Source: Myxococcales bacterium FL481 (lineage in GTDB: Bacteria; Myxococcota_A; Polyangia; Nannocystales; Nannocystaceae). From it: a stretch of 54,402 nucleotides of DNA. The translations under genes and the position numbers were made by a program. Positions 19,803-28,816 of this stretch are shown one piece after another (within the stretch, counting starts at the first letter, position 1; the number at the start of each line of letters is the position of its first letter). The stretch covers positions 1-54,402 of the forward strand of contig QKPP01000286.1 of NCBI GenBank assembly GCA_006508105.1, given 5' to 3'. Under the pieces are notes generated by a model. The model worked only from the letters and a program-made list of their open reading frames with translations. It did no database searches and had not been told where the DNA came from.

Positions 19803-22800
19803 ATGCAGTCGTCGAGTAAGAACACAAGCATCTCTTCAGGCAAGCGAGGAGCGAGCACCATTTGGCGTCTTGCTCGCATCGGCTTGGCGAGCTTTCTGGC
19901 GTTGGCCGCCCCAAGTGCGGGTGCGGCCGAGCCGGACGGCGGAGACGGGAAGAGCGGGGTTCGCTACGAACGCAAGTCGAAGAGGACCAAGGCGAAGTCC
20001 GATCTTCTCGACACGAAGTTCAAAAGCGCGGTGAAAACCTCCAAAAAAGGCAAGGATCGTCCGCCGGAGATGATGAGTGCCCGCGACTTTCGCAAAGAGC
20101 GCGAGGCGGTCGAGCAGAGCATGGCTGATCAACAGATCGCGATGCTCAAGGATCTCATCACCAATGCTCCGGGTGGCGATCCTGAGTTGCCTGACTACCT
20201 GTTCCGGCTCGCAGATCACTACAACGAGAAGCAGCACTACTACTCGCTGCAGGCTGGTGCGTTGTACGAGGGGATCTACGACGCAGAGGAAAAGAAGCAC
20301 AAGTCCAAGGTTCGCCAGCTCAAGCAAAAGCAAAAGCGTTTTCAAAAAGACGCCAAGAAGATGCACGGCGAGTCCGCCAAGGTCTACAAGGCCCTGACGA
20401 ACCAGCCGGCGTTTGCGAACTACAAGCGCATGGACGAGGCGCTGTACCTCTACGCCTACGTGCTCGGCGAGCTCGAGCGCGACAACGAGATGAAGGAGGT
20501 GTTCAAGAAGCTGATCAACAACTATCCCGACAGCAAGTTCATCTCCCACGCGTACCTCGCCTTCGCGGACTACTACTACGACCAGCAGCAGATCCAGCCT
20601 GCCGTCCGCCTGTACGAGAAGGTGCTGCAATTCAAAGACAGCCCGGTCTACGCGTACGCTCTGTACAAGCTGGCGTGGTGTCACCTCAACCCGATCGGAA
20701 CCGCTGAGCCACGTTACGATCTCAGCCTGAACTACTTCGTGGCAACGATTAAGGCCACGCAGGAGGGTCGCGCAGGCAGTGAAGCGGCCGGCAAGCAGCT
20801 TCGTCGCGATGCGCGGCGCGACCTCGTCAAGGCCTATATGTACGCCTCGAAGCCCAGCAAGGCCTGGGAGTTCTTCGGCAAGTGGGGCGTGGGACCGGGC
20901 AAAGAAGAGGACGACGCCCGAAAAATGATGACGCTGCTGGCCGACGCGTACTTCGCCAACGGCATGTACACCGAGTCGACCTTCACCTACAAACGCCTAC
21001 AAGAAGAGTTCGACGGCGACGCCGACACGTGCATGTGGCAGGGCCGGATCGTCATCAACACGCTGGCCACGGACAACAAAGAGGTCCAGTGGAACGAAAC
21101 GCGGCGTCTAGGCGAGTACTGGCTCGAGTACAAAGACGCCAAGCACAAGAAAGCGGTCAAACGAAAGTGTCGCGACGACGCCCTCGCCACCATGAAGCAG
21201 ATGGCGACGGTGTGGCACGACGAGGCGCACAAAACGAATCTGCCGCTCACCTACCAGCTGGCCGAAAAGGCCTACAGCTACTTTCTCGAGGTGTTCCCGA
21301 AGGACAAGGACGCCTACGAGCTGCAGTACTACTATGGCGAGCTGCTTTGGTCGTTGGCGTCAAATCACTACAACTCCAAGGCCGAGTCCGACCGGAACGA
21401 GGGGCTGAAGTATTTTCGAAAGTCCCACGCGGAGTTTGTCAAAGCGCTCGAGCTGAACCCCAAAGGCAAGTTCACGCGAGATGCCGCGCAGGCCCAGATG
21501 CTCGCGATGAAGAACGCACTCGAATACGACGAGACTGGTGGCAAGGCCAAGGCCTGCAAAACGAACTCCGAGGGCGTGTGTACCTATAAGACGGGCAAGA
21601 AGAAGAAGGAGAAGCGCGACAAGGACACCAAGGTGGACGCCGCCGCCCAGTATCCCGAGAGCGACTACACCGATGACGAGAAGCAAATGCTCGCTGCCTA
21701 CGATCGGTACATGAAGTACGTCAACGATCCGAAGGACAAAGAGCTGCCAAAAATCATGTTCCACCGCGCGAACTTGATGATGGTCCACAACAAGTTCGAC
21801 GAGGCGCGGCCGCTCCTTGAAAAAGTGCTGGCGAAATTCGATGGCACCATCTACGGGGCCTGGTGCTCAGAGATGCTGCTCGACCTCCTGACCATCAAGT
21901 GGGTCGACAGCGGGAACACGCCTGAGCAAACGGTCAAAGCGAGCGACGACCTCGAAGAGTGGGCCAACAAGTTCCAAAAGATGAAGGTGTGGACGCACCC
22001 CGAGGCCGACCAGATCCGAGAAGCGGTGCCGCGCCTGCTCGCGGGCATCGGTTGGAAGAAAGGCAAAGCCTACCAGGAGGCCGGAAAAGCCTACTTCGAA
22101 GGTGACCCCAACGGCGACCCGGACGGCTTTCGCAAGTGCATGAACCAGTTCGTCGAGGTCTGGAACGAGTACGAAAACCACGATCAGGCCGACACCCTGC
22201 TTTGGAACGCCGCAGAGTGCGCCGACGCAGCTTACGTGATCGGCGATGCGATCAACATCCGCCAGCAGTTGCTGTCGAACCATCCTGAGAGCAAGCACGC
22301 CAAGCGCACCCTCGAGTACTTGGCCAAGAGTTACCGCTCCGCCGCGATGTTCCAAGAGTCAGCGACGCACTACGAGCAGTACGCGGACAAGTACGAGAAG
22401 GACCCGTTCAGCGAGGAGGCGCTGCAAAACGCCTATCTTTTCCGCTTGGGCCTCGGTGACTCCGAGAAAGCCGCCGAGAACCTGAACAAGTACGAAGCGC
22501 TGTTCAAGCGCAAGAACGTGGCGAAAGCGGCCACGATCTTTTGGTCCCGCCACGCGCTGCTCGACAACGACGAAGAGAAAAAGGAACACGCGATTGCGTA
22601 CCTCAAGACCTATGGCGGAAAAGGTGGCAAAGACCGGCAGGTCGTCGCGGAGGCGGCGGTAGGCCAAGCGCTGTGGCGGCAGTCCTGTCCCAAAGAGCTC
22701 CTCTACGACAGCTGCATCTCCATCGCTCGCAAACGTGCGCTCTCAGCCGCGCAGCAGATTGAGCAGCGCAAGAAGCTCGAGCGCAAACTCAAGAAGAAAG

Positions 22801-23702
22801 GACGCAAGAAGTTTGTCGTCCCTGACCGTTGCGGCGAGCCGACCAAAGGCGTCGTGACCGTGTACAAGCGCGACAAGAAACTCGCGGCTGAGGCTCAGAA
22901 GCGATTCTCCAACGTGCTGCGTCTGGTCGGGAAAGGGAAGATCGCGATCCCGGAAGACGAGCCGAACCGCGCCGAGGCGTTCAAAAACGCTTGGGGCATG
23001 GCGATGGTGTACCGCGCCGACCAAAAGTTCGAGGCTTTCTTGGAGATGAGCATGCCCACGGACCTGTTCTTCGGCGTGGAGCAGTACAAGAAAGACTCTG
23101 GCATCCCTCGTTGGGAGCGCGAGTACGCTGAGCAGGTGAAGAAGGAAGCCGAGAGCAAAAAGAAGCTCGAGGCCTACATGGCGCAGAAGGTGAAGCTGAT
23201 GGCGGAGCTGGCCGAGCAATACGCCGCGGTCAAGGGGACGGGGAGCAAAGCATGGTGGCTGGCTGCCGCCGGCCGAACCGCCGCGACCCACCAGAACTTT
23301 GCCGACGAGTTGTATCGCGCACCGGTTCCGTCTGGCGTGATCAAGACGGAAGAGATGTACGACGTCTACTGCGACCAACTCGCGCAGTACGGCGACCCGC
23401 AGATCTCTCGCGCCGTCGAGGCCTACACGGCCTGCATCGAGGCCTCCACCAAGAACAAGTACTTCAACGAGTTCTCACGGATGTGCGAAGACGAGATGCA
23501 GCAGACCGACGCCGACAGATACCCGGCCACCAATGAGGCATTCGGCCAGTCAACCTACACGACTAGTCGTATCGCCCACGTGGGCGTCTACAGCGATCCG
23601 ACCGGAGGTAGCGCGCTGGCGAAGCAGACGCGAAGAAAGAAGGGCAAGTCGGGCGACTCCGAGGACTCGGCCGCCGACGACGATGCGGGCGAGGAAGAAT
23701 AG
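19803..23702 (+). CDS. Large exported TPR protein, possible GltD/AgmU-like
   Basis: A 1299-residue protein. The ATG before QSSSKNTS has a strong GAGGAA Shine-Dalgarno. A signal peptide (WRLARIGLASFLALAAPSAG) directs it to the periplasm. Most of the mature part is TPR-like helical hairpins, for example DEALYLYAYVLGELERDNEM, ISHAYLAFADYYYDQQQIQP, VYAYALYKLAWCHLNP and AYKSYFLEVF-type helices. Lys/Glu-rich stretches lie around 610-640 and 985-1015, with an acidic C-terminal tail. M. xanthus AgmU/GltD is likewise a signal-bearing TPR protein of about 1200 residues, encoded just before AglT/GltE. The neighbour here (next gene, 28 bp on) is an AglT-like lipoprotein, supporting the assignment by context. 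Confidence 0.8.
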   Translation: MQSSSKNTSISSGKRGASTIWRLARIGLASFLALAAPSAGAAEPDGGDGKSGVRYERKSKRTKAKSDLLDTKFKSAVKTSKKGKDRPPEMMSARDFRKEREAVEQSMADQQIAMLKDLITNAPGGDPELPDYLFRLADHYNEKQHYYSLQAGALYEGIYDAEEKKHKSKVRQLKQKQKRFQKDAKKMHGESAKVYKALTNQPAFANYKRMDEALYLYAYVLGELERDNEMKEVFKKLINNYPDSKFISHAYLAFADYYYDQQQIQPAVRLYEKVLQFKDSPVYAYALYKLAWCHLNPIGTAEPRYDLSLNYFVATIKATQEGRAGSEAAGKQLRRDARRDLVKAYMYASKPSKAWEFFGKWGVGPGKEEDDARKMMTLLADAYFANGMYTESTFTYKRLQEEFDGDADTCMWQGRIVINTLATDNKEVQWNETRRLGEYWLEYKDAKHKKAVKRKCRDDALATMKQMATVWHDEAHKTNLPLTYQLAEKAYSYFLEVFPKDKDAYELQYYYGELLWSLASNHYNSKAESDRNEGLKYFRKSHAEFVKALELNPKGKFTRDAAQAQMLAMKNALEYDETGGKAKACKTNSEGVCTYKTGKKKKEKRDKDTKVDAAAQYPESDYTDDEKQMLAAYDRYMKYVNDPKDKELPKIMFHRANLMMVHNKFDEARPLLEKVLAKFDGTIYGAWCSEMLLDLLTIKWVDSGNTPEQTVKASDDLEEWANKFQKMKVWTHPEADQIREAVPRLLAGIGWKKGKAYQEAGKAYFEGDPNGDPDGFRKCMNQFVEVWNEYENHDQADTLLWNAAECADAAYVIGDAINIRQQLLSNHPESKHAKRTLEYLAKSYRSAAMFQESATHYEQYADKYEKDPFSEEALQNAYLFRLGLGDSEKAAENLNKYEALFKRKNVAKAATIFWSRHALLDNDEEKKEHAIAYLKTYGGKGGKDRQVVAEAAVGQALWRQSCPKELLYDSCISIARKRALSAAQQIEQRKKLERKLKKKGRKKFVVPDRCGEPTKGVVTVYKRDKKLAAEAQKRFSNVLRLVGKGKIAIPEDEPNRAEAFKNAWGMAMVYRADQKFEAFLEMSMPTDLFFGVEQYKKDSGIPRWEREYAEQVKKEAESKKKLEAYMAQKVKLMAELAEQYAAVKGTGSKAWWLAAAGRTAATHQNFADELYRAPVPSGVIKTEEMYDVYCDQLAQYGDPQISRAVEAYTACIEASTKNKYFNEFSRMCEDEMQQTDADRYPATNEAFGQSTYTTSRIAHVGVYSDPTGGSALAKQTRRKKGKSGDSEDSAADDDAGEEE

Positions 23703-23730
23703 GCGTACGGGCGTTCAGAGGAAAAGCACG

Positions 23731-25296
23731 ATGAAGACCTACCAAGCACTATTCAGCACGCTGGCGCTTTGCGGACTCATGAGCGGCTGCGCCGGCTCAG
23801 GCGGTGGCGCGGCCGGAAAGACCGCCGCGCCGGGATCCAAGCTCAAGCCGGAGGACCGAGGCAATCGCGAATCACCATCGGACGCGGCAAAGAAGGCCTT
23901 TGCGAAGGCGGTGGCGTCGTACAAGTCCGCGGGTGGAGGAGACACGGGGGTGTCGAAAGGGGATTGCGCCTCCGTGGCAGGAAAATTCACCAAGGTCTAC
24001 GAGAAGTTCGGCGACCAAATGGTGATCGCCCGTTTCAACGCGGCCGCAACTTGGGAAGAGTGCGGCGACACGTCCAAGGCGCGCGACATCTACAAAGAGC
24101 TGGTAAAGGCGAAGTACTGGCCCGCCTACAACAATCTTGGCGTGCTGTACTGGAACGAAGGCAACACGAGCAAGGCGCTCGAGTACTTCGAGAAGGCGAC
24201 GCAGGCGGACCGCGCCCACGCAACGGACGCTCGCAACAACTTGGCCGTTGCCCACCGTGACAAGTACGCTGACAAGCCAACCTCGAGCGACTTCAACCAA
24301 GCGCAAAAACAACTGCGTAGCGTGTTGGTCGTCGAGACCTGGAACAAGAAGGCCTACGAAAACCTTGCCCGCCTCTATTACGATCGAGGTCGCCTCGAAG
24401 AGCGGTCGTATCTCGTCCTGTCGGACCTCGTTGTGCAGCAAGCGCTGCGAGTGCTACGCGAGCACAACGAGGAGAGTGCCGAGCTGTGGAACTTGCGGGG
24501 CCTCTTGTACCTGGCGCGTGAGAACAATCAGGTCGAGGCCTATCGCGCTTTTCAGAAGGCCGTGGAGATCGACCCGCAACACGTCGACGGCAATCTCAAC
24601 ATCGCGTTCATTTCGATCCGGTTTCGAGACTACGAGCAAGCCGAGAAGAGCCTGGCCATCGCCCTGAAGGACAAAGCGCAGAAACGCAACGCCGAGGCCC
24701 ACCTGGCCATGGGCGTGGCCAAGCGTGGGGTCAAGAAGTACAAAGAGGCCGAGAAGTACTACAACAAGGCGATCAAGCTCGCCGCGGACGATCCGCGCGG
24801 GCACTTCAACCTCGGCATCTTGCACCAAGAGCACATGGTCGCGGCCGACGATGTGGGGCCAAAAGAAATCGAGGCCCTCTACAACACCGCGAAAAAACAC
24901 TACAACAAGTCGATTTCGGTCGCCGGGTCAGACAAGGACTACGCCGACGGTGTAACCGACGCGAAAGAGCGCGTGGTGGTGATCGACGACGCGATCGAGA
25001 CCTTCCGCGTCATGGAAGAGTTGGAGAAGCAGGCGAAGGCCCTCGAGAAGCAAGCGGCTGAGGAAGCCGCGAAGGAGCGCAAGCGCCTGCTGGAACTCGA
25101 GGAGAAGGCGCTTGCGGCCGAGGCGGAAGAGGAAGCCGCGACCGAGAAAGCGGCCAAGGCCTCCAAGGAGGCCAGCGGCTCCGCCGCCAAGGAAGACAAG
25201 AAGAAGCCGACCGACAAGAAGTCGGCGGACAAGAAGTCGGCGGACAAGAAAACCGCGGCCAAGAAAACCGCGGCCAAGAAGACCAAGAAGAAGTAG
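23731..25296 (+). CDS. TPR lipoprotein, possible GltE/AglT-like, with Lys-rich tail
   Basis: A 521-residue protein. The start MKTYQALFSTLALCGLMSGC has a clear lipobox (LMSGC), so it should be lipidated and, lacking an obvious retention signal, may sit in the outer membrane. TPRs fill about residues 90-400 (AYNNLGVLYWNEGNTSKALE, ELWNLRGLLYLARENNQVEA, AHLAMGVAKRGVKKYKEAEK). A long charged coiled coil follows (about 430-480), ending in 5-residue Lys repeats (DKKSA, DKKTA, AKKTA). AglT/GltE of Myxococcus is an outer-membrane TPR lipoprotein next to AgmU; size and order fit. It is the last gene before a good intrinsic terminator. Confidence 0.8.
   Translation: MKTYQALFSTLALCGLMSGCAGSGGGAAGKTAAPGSKLKPEDRGNRESPSDAAKKAFAKAVASYKSAGGGDTGVSKGDCASVAGKFTKVYEKFGDQMVIARFNAAATWEECGDTSKARDIYKELVKAKYWPAYNNLGVLYWNEGNTSKALEYFEKATQADRAHATDARNNLAVAHRDKYADKPTSSDFNQAQKQLRSVLVVETWNKKAYENLARLYYDRGRLEERSYLVLSDLVVQQALRVLREHNEESAELWNLRGLLYLARENNQVEAYRAFQKAVEIDPQHVDGNLNIAFISIRFRDYEQAEKSLAIALKDKAQKRNAEAHLAMGVAKRGVKKYKEAEKYYNKAIKLAADDPRGHFNLGILHQEHMVAADDVGPKEIEALYNTAKKHYNKSISVAGSDKDYADGVTDAKERVVVIDDAIETFRVMEELEKQAKALEKQAAEEAAKERKRLLELEEKALAAEAEEEAATEKAAKASKEASGSAAKEDKKKPTDKKSADKKSADKKTAAKKTAAKKTKKK
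25213..25287 (+). repeat. 15-bp tandem repeats encoding the Lys-rich tail
   Basis: Two copies of gacaagaagtcggcg (25213, 25228) are followed by gacaagaaaaccgcg (25243) and gccaagaaaaccgcg (25258), plus a partial copy. The array encodes [DA]-K-K-[ST]-A pentads at the protein C-terminus. Confidence 0.85.
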
Positions 25297-25317
25297 CCGA
25301 GCGGGCCCCGGCGACAG

Positions 25318-25358
25318 CGGCGACAGCGACCGATCAGGGCGCTGCCGCCGTTTTGTTT
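25318..25358 (+). terminator. Intrinsic terminator after the three-gene TPR operon
   Basis: Stem arms cggcgacagcg and cgctgccgccg (11 bp, one A.C mismatch) enclose an 11-base loop and are followed by TTTTGTTT. It lies 21 bases after the lipoprotein stop. Confidence 0.8.
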
Positions 25359-25714
25359 GGTTGTCCGTCACTCGCCCCCGACGCGAGAGCGAAGAGTCAG
25401 CGCAGCGAGCCCGAAAAACCCGCCCGGCCCTGGCCAAGCTGGCCTCACTGGCCGAGCTGGCCACGCTGGGGACCCGCACGCGCCCACCAGGGCGGACCGG
25501 CGGGTGCGTTCACGCGGGGGTGGTGGGATGTCACAGACATCCCCGGCCAACGAGGCGACCGCGGCGCTCGATCTCCGTAGCTGACTAGTTGAGCGCGCGC
25601 CACAACGCTGGCTCGGGAGCGTGAGATCTCCCGGGCCGCGAAGGCCCGGATCCAGATGCGCCGACAACACCCCGTCAACCACCCTAGGCGCCGCCCAATC
25701 GCAGACGCTCGGCC

Positions 25715-25743
25715 TTTACACGCACCGAGACAGCATGTACCGT
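25715..25743 (+). promoter_or_regulatory. Possible promoter for the small exported protein/FHA gene pair
   Basis: TTTACA (5 of 6), 17 bases, TACCGT (3 of 6), about 69 bases upstream of the next start codon and downstream of a terminator. Confidence 0.4.
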
Positions 25744-25811
25744 CTTCGCTCGCCGCTGTGCCCCCGGGCCGTTCACTGGCACGGTCGGTCGGCGCGAGGA
25801 GTGCACGTACG

Positions 25812-26099
25812 ATGAAACGCAAGCTGCCCACTGTCATGCTCATCACGGGGATTGCGCTGCTGGCTCCGCAAGCGGCCCACGCCTTTGCACCCGCGCCGCA
25901 GGACGCGGATGAGGCCGCATTCAAGGGCGAGCAGGGCGGAGCGACGGTGTACGACTTCGAGGACGACAACGTAGACGGCGAGATCCTCCGCCCCGAGGGC
26001 GCCTTGATCAACTCTCGGGCAGGTACGCGCCACGCATCCCTCATCACGCTTCGGCGTCACTTCATTCCGGAACTGATCCGGATGGCAGAAGACATTTAG
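25812..26099 (+). CDS. Small exported protein, possible GltF-like
   Basis: A 95-residue protein: a signal peptide (MKRKLPTVMLITGIALLAPQ, cleavage after AHA) and a mature part of about 70 residues containing ATVYDFEDDNVDGEILRPEG and then HASLITLRRHFIPELIRMAE. The acidic 'Y-x-F-E-D-D-x-[VL]-x-G-[ED]' element recurs, from memory, in small proteins near myxobacterial gliding genes. The position between an AglT-like and an FHA/AgmX-like gene matches GltF in the Myxococcus gltD-E-F-G order. The family is weakly characterised and the assignment is by context. Confidence 0.65.
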   Translation: MKRKLPTVMLITGIALLAPQAAHAFAPAPQDADEAAFKGEQGGATVYDFEDDNVDGEILRPEGALINSRAGTRHASLITLRRHFIPELIRMAEDI

Positions 26100-26200
26100 C
26101 GCGCGTTGCGCTGCCCCGTGCGGCAAAAAAGTCGCGGGGTTGGGAACTCGCCCGCGTCAACAATGTCTGACCGGCAAGCGGCCCACGACAAGGACTCAGC

Positions 26201-28471
26201 ATGGCCACCACAGTGCTCAACGTACACATCTACTGCAACGGCGAATACGTCGAGACCAAGACCTTGTCGCAAGAGGTCATCAAGATCGGCAAGCTCAAGA
26301 GCGCCCACATCTGTCTAGAGGACGATGCCGTGGCACGCATGCACGCCGTCATCGAGACGACGGCGAACGACGTTCGGCTGATCGATCTTGGTACCGCCGC
26401 CGGGACGGTCTTGAACGGACAGCGTGTCGACAAGAACGCACCGCTAGCCTCCGGAGACGTTCTGTCGTTCGGCCCGTACGCGCTGAAGGTGGAGATGGCC
26501 GTCGCCCCCGCGGCAGAGGTGGCGCCGGCCGCTGGTGTCGCGGCGACGCAGCCCGCTCCGCCTCCTGCGAGTGCTCAGATGCCGGCTGCTCCCCAGCAGC
26601 CAGTTCCGGCGGCGCAGCCCGTCGCGGCGACCCAGGTGGCGCCGGCCGGCTTCGCTCCGCCGCCCGCCGCCGCGGCACCAGTGGCCGCGGCCCCCGTGGC
26701 CGCGGCACCAGTGGCCGCCGCACCGCTAGCGGCGACCGCCGCGGTCGCGGCACCGGTCGCGGCCCCGCCAGCCGGCTACGGTGGTCAGCCGAGCAACGTA
26801 GACGTGTCATCAGTCGAGAGCCCCGACAAGCGAGTCGCTGAGGTCGTGGCGATGTACGGCTCGACCGCGCTGGACGTGACCCACGTCGGACAAGTCGCCT
26901 CGAGCAAGGGGTCCGGCCCGGTGTTGCTCGGACTCGGTGCCGTGTTGTTTCTCGGCGGGGCCGGCTTGTTCGGCTACGAACAGTCACGCGACTGGGAGAC
27001 CTACAAAAAGGCGGAGATCGCTGCTCGACAAGAGGGGCTTCCGCTCCCAAAGGAGCCGGGAATGGGTACCGGCGCGCTGGGTCTGAGCATCGCGTTGCTT
27101 GGACTCGCGCCGCTCATTTTAGGCGGCATGCGAGTGCGCGAGCGGGTGGTTGACGCCTACACCATCGGCGAAGGTCACGACACGATCTTCCATGTACCGA
27201 CGCAAGGATTGCCCGATCCGGTGGCGTTTCCGTTGGTCGCTGGCGGTGGGAGTGGCGATTTCAGCCTGTCGTTCACGCGTGAGATGACCGGCGACGTAGC
27301 CCTCGATGGTCAGCGAATCTCCTTGCAGGACCTCGTCGCTTCGGGACGCGCGGCCGGATCAGGCAACTCGTTCTCGTTCCCGTTGCCGCACGGCGTCAGC
27401 TGCCGAGTTCGGCATGGCGACATCACATTTCACATCAACACCGTCAATGCCGGTGCCATCGTGGCGAACCGTGGTGAAACGGACTGGCCGTTCTTCGCCT
27501 ACGCCGGAGGCACCGCGACCGTCGCGGTCGCGCTGTACACGTTGATGCGCATGATTCCCGACAACATCCTCGCGTTCGACTTCGACGAGGATCTCGGCGA
27601 AAACCGCTTCGTGGGGTACATGAATCAGCCCGACGAGGTGAAAGAGGAAGAGCCGCCGCCCGAGACAGAGAACGAGGACGACGAGGAAGCCGGCGGAACG
27701 GGTCAGCGTCACAAGGGTGAAGAAGGCAAAATGGGCAAGCCGACGAGCAAGAACAAAGCCGGCTTGTACGCGATGAAGGGGCCCAAGGATGCGATTCCAC
27801 AGATGGCCCGCAACTTCGATCCAGATATGACCGCTCGCCAGGCGGGCATCCTGGGCGTGCTGTCCGCGCAAAGCGGACACTTCCTTGCCTCGCCTTTCGG
27901 CGGTGCGTTCGCAGTGGGTAACGACGATGAAGACGTCTGGGGCGGCCTGACCGGCACAGAGATCGGCGAGGCCTACGGCGTCGGCGGTCTCGGCCTGGTC
28001 GGAACCGGACGTGGCGGCGGTGGTACGGGCGAAGGAACCATCGGCCTGGGGAACACCGGCCTGATCGGCAAGGGCGGCGGCGGCGGTACCGGTTCGGGCT
28101 ACGGTCGCGGATCCGGGGCCGGCTTCGGCGGCAAAGGTAAGCGAGTTCCGCGTGTCCGGCAGGCGAAGGCCAAGGTCCAAGGTGCGCTCGACAAGAACAT
28201 CATTCGTCGAATCGTTCGTGCGCACATCAACGAGGTCACGGCTTGCTACAACCAGGGCCTGAGCCGAAACCCCAACCTCGCAGGTCGTGTGGCGGTGAAC
28301 TTCGTGATCACCGGAACTGGCAAGGTGGGGTCCTCGGTGGTCCAGCAAAGCTCGCTCAAGGACCGCAACGTGGCGAACTGCATCGCTAAGGCGGTCAAGC
28401 GCTGGAAGTTCCCGCGTCCGAAGGGCGGCGGAAACGTCATCGTGACCTATCCATTCAACTTGAGCACCTAG
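26201..28471 (+). CDS. FHA-domain membrane protein with AgmX/PglI (TonB-like) C-terminal domain, GltG-like
   Basis: A 756-residue inner-membrane protein. The N-terminal FHA domain (about 1-100) has IKIGKLKSAHICLEDDAVA, then RMHAVIE and DLGTAAGTVLNGQRVDK. An Ala/Pro linker follows (102-195, with AAPVA repeats). Hydrophobic helices lie at about 239-259, 290-310 and 430-450, an acidic stretch at 478-497 and a Gly-rich linker at 590-645. The C-terminal domain (about 660-756: LDKNIIRRIVRAHINEVTAC, then NLAGRVAVNFVITGTGKV and NCIAKAVKRWKFPRPKG) is the AgmX/PglI tail, TonB-like, with the two conserved cysteines at 682 and 727. GltG/PglI of Myxococcus combines FHA, membrane helix and this tail, linking motor and periplasm. 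An alternative is a paralogue from an Nfs- or energy-transducing system. Confidence 0.88.
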   Translation: MATTVLNVHIYCNGEYVETKTLSQEVIKIGKLKSAHICLEDDAVARMHAVIETTANDVRLIDLGTAAGTVLNGQRVDKNAPLASGDVLSFGPYALKVEMAVAPAAEVAPAAGVAATQPAPPPASAQMPAAPQQPVPAAQPVAATQVAPAGFAPPPAAAAPVAAAPVAAAPVAAAPLAATAAVAAPVAAPPAGYGGQPSNVDVSSVESPDKRVAEVVAMYGSTALDVTHVGQVASSKGSGPVLLGLGAVLFLGGAGLFGYEQSRDWETYKKAEIAARQEGLPLPKEPGMGTGALGLSIALLGLAPLILGGMRVRERVVDAYTIGEGHDTIFHVPTQGLPDPVAFPLVAGGGSGDFSLSFTREMTGDVALDGQRISLQDLVASGRAAGSGNSFSFPLPHGVSCRVRHGDITFHINTVNAGAIVANRGETDWPFFAYAGGTATVAVALYTLMRMIPDNILAFDFDEDLGENRFVGYMNQPDEVKEEEPPPETENEDDEEAGGTGQRHKGEEGKMGKPTSKNKAGLYAMKGPKDAIPQMARNFDPDMTARQAGILGVLSAQSGHFLASPFGGAFAVGNDDEDVWGGLTGTEIGEAYGVGGLGLVGTGRGGGGTGEGTIGLGNTGLIGKGGGGGTGSGYGRGSGAGFGGKGKRVPRVRQAKAKVQGALDKNIIRRIVRAHINEVTACYNQGLSRNPNLAGRVAVNFVITGTGKVGSSVVQQSSLKDRNVANCIAKAVKRWKFPRPKGGGNVIVTYPFNLST
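26675..26734 (+). repeat. 15-bp tandem repeats encoding the Ala/Pro/Val linker
   Basis: Four consecutive units related to gcaccagtggccgcg encode APVAA-type pentads in the cytoplasmic linker between the FHA domain and the first membrane helix. Confidence 0.8.
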
Positions 28472-28496
28472 CTCGCTAGCATCGAGCTCGGCGAGG

Positions 28497-28528
28497 AAGG
28501 CACGACCCGCGGTGGTGGATCGTGCCTT
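28497..28528 (+). terminator. 9-bp perfect inverted repeat after the GltG-like gene
   Basis: AAGGCACGA and TCGTGCCTT enclose a 14-base loop. The following bases (catcaattt) are only moderately T-rich, so it is a probable rather than certain terminator. Confidence 0.6.
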
Positions 28529-28765
28529 CATCAATTTGCGCGCTAGCGGCCAGCCGGAGCGGGCGTGATCCCACTGCTCTAAAGCCGCTTACCGACGAGC
28601 GCGCGTGCGCGTCTGTCGATCGAGCCACGGCTCCAGTCGAGCGGCGCCCATGCCCGGCGCTACCCAAACGGTTCGTCGCGTCTCGGGGGCTACCGGTCAT
28701 TGTCACGACGGAGGCGACGACGCGAAGCGGGACGCGCGCTCACGGTAGACGTTCGCCGTCTAAGC

Positions 28766-28795
28766 TTGTCACCGCCGCGCCGCGACAGGTAACAT
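28766..28795 (+). promoter_or_regulatory. Promoter of the TPR lipoprotein gene
   Basis: TTGTCA (5 of 6), 18-base spacer, TAACAT (4 of 6). The predicted transcript would start a few bases after 28800, with a short leader carrying GAAAGG before the ATG. Confidence 0.5.
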
Positions 28796-28816
28796 GTGGG
28801 CCCGAAAGGTCCTCCG

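Larger units (their letters stand above)
25297..25811. other. 515-bp intergenic region between the TPR operon and the small Glt-like gene
   Basis: It holds the terminator at 25318-25358 and a promoter-like pair at 25715-25743. A stretch of CTGGCC-type short repeats lies near 25430-25465. No protein-coding frame is convincing. Confidence 0.6.
28472..28816. other. 345-bp intergenic region before the TPR lipoprotein
   Basis: Apart from the hairpin at 28497-28528 and the promoter at 28766-28795, no gene or repeat was found. Confidence 0.6.

Noticed and set aside
25213-25287. CRISPR-like short repeats
   Set aside because: 15-bp in-frame repeats with no spacers, encoding a Lys-rich tail; no cas genes in the window.
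25200-25296. Histone H1-like protein suggested by the Lys/Ala tail
   Set aside because: The tail is the C-terminus of an exported TPR lipoprotein, so DNA binding is unlikely.
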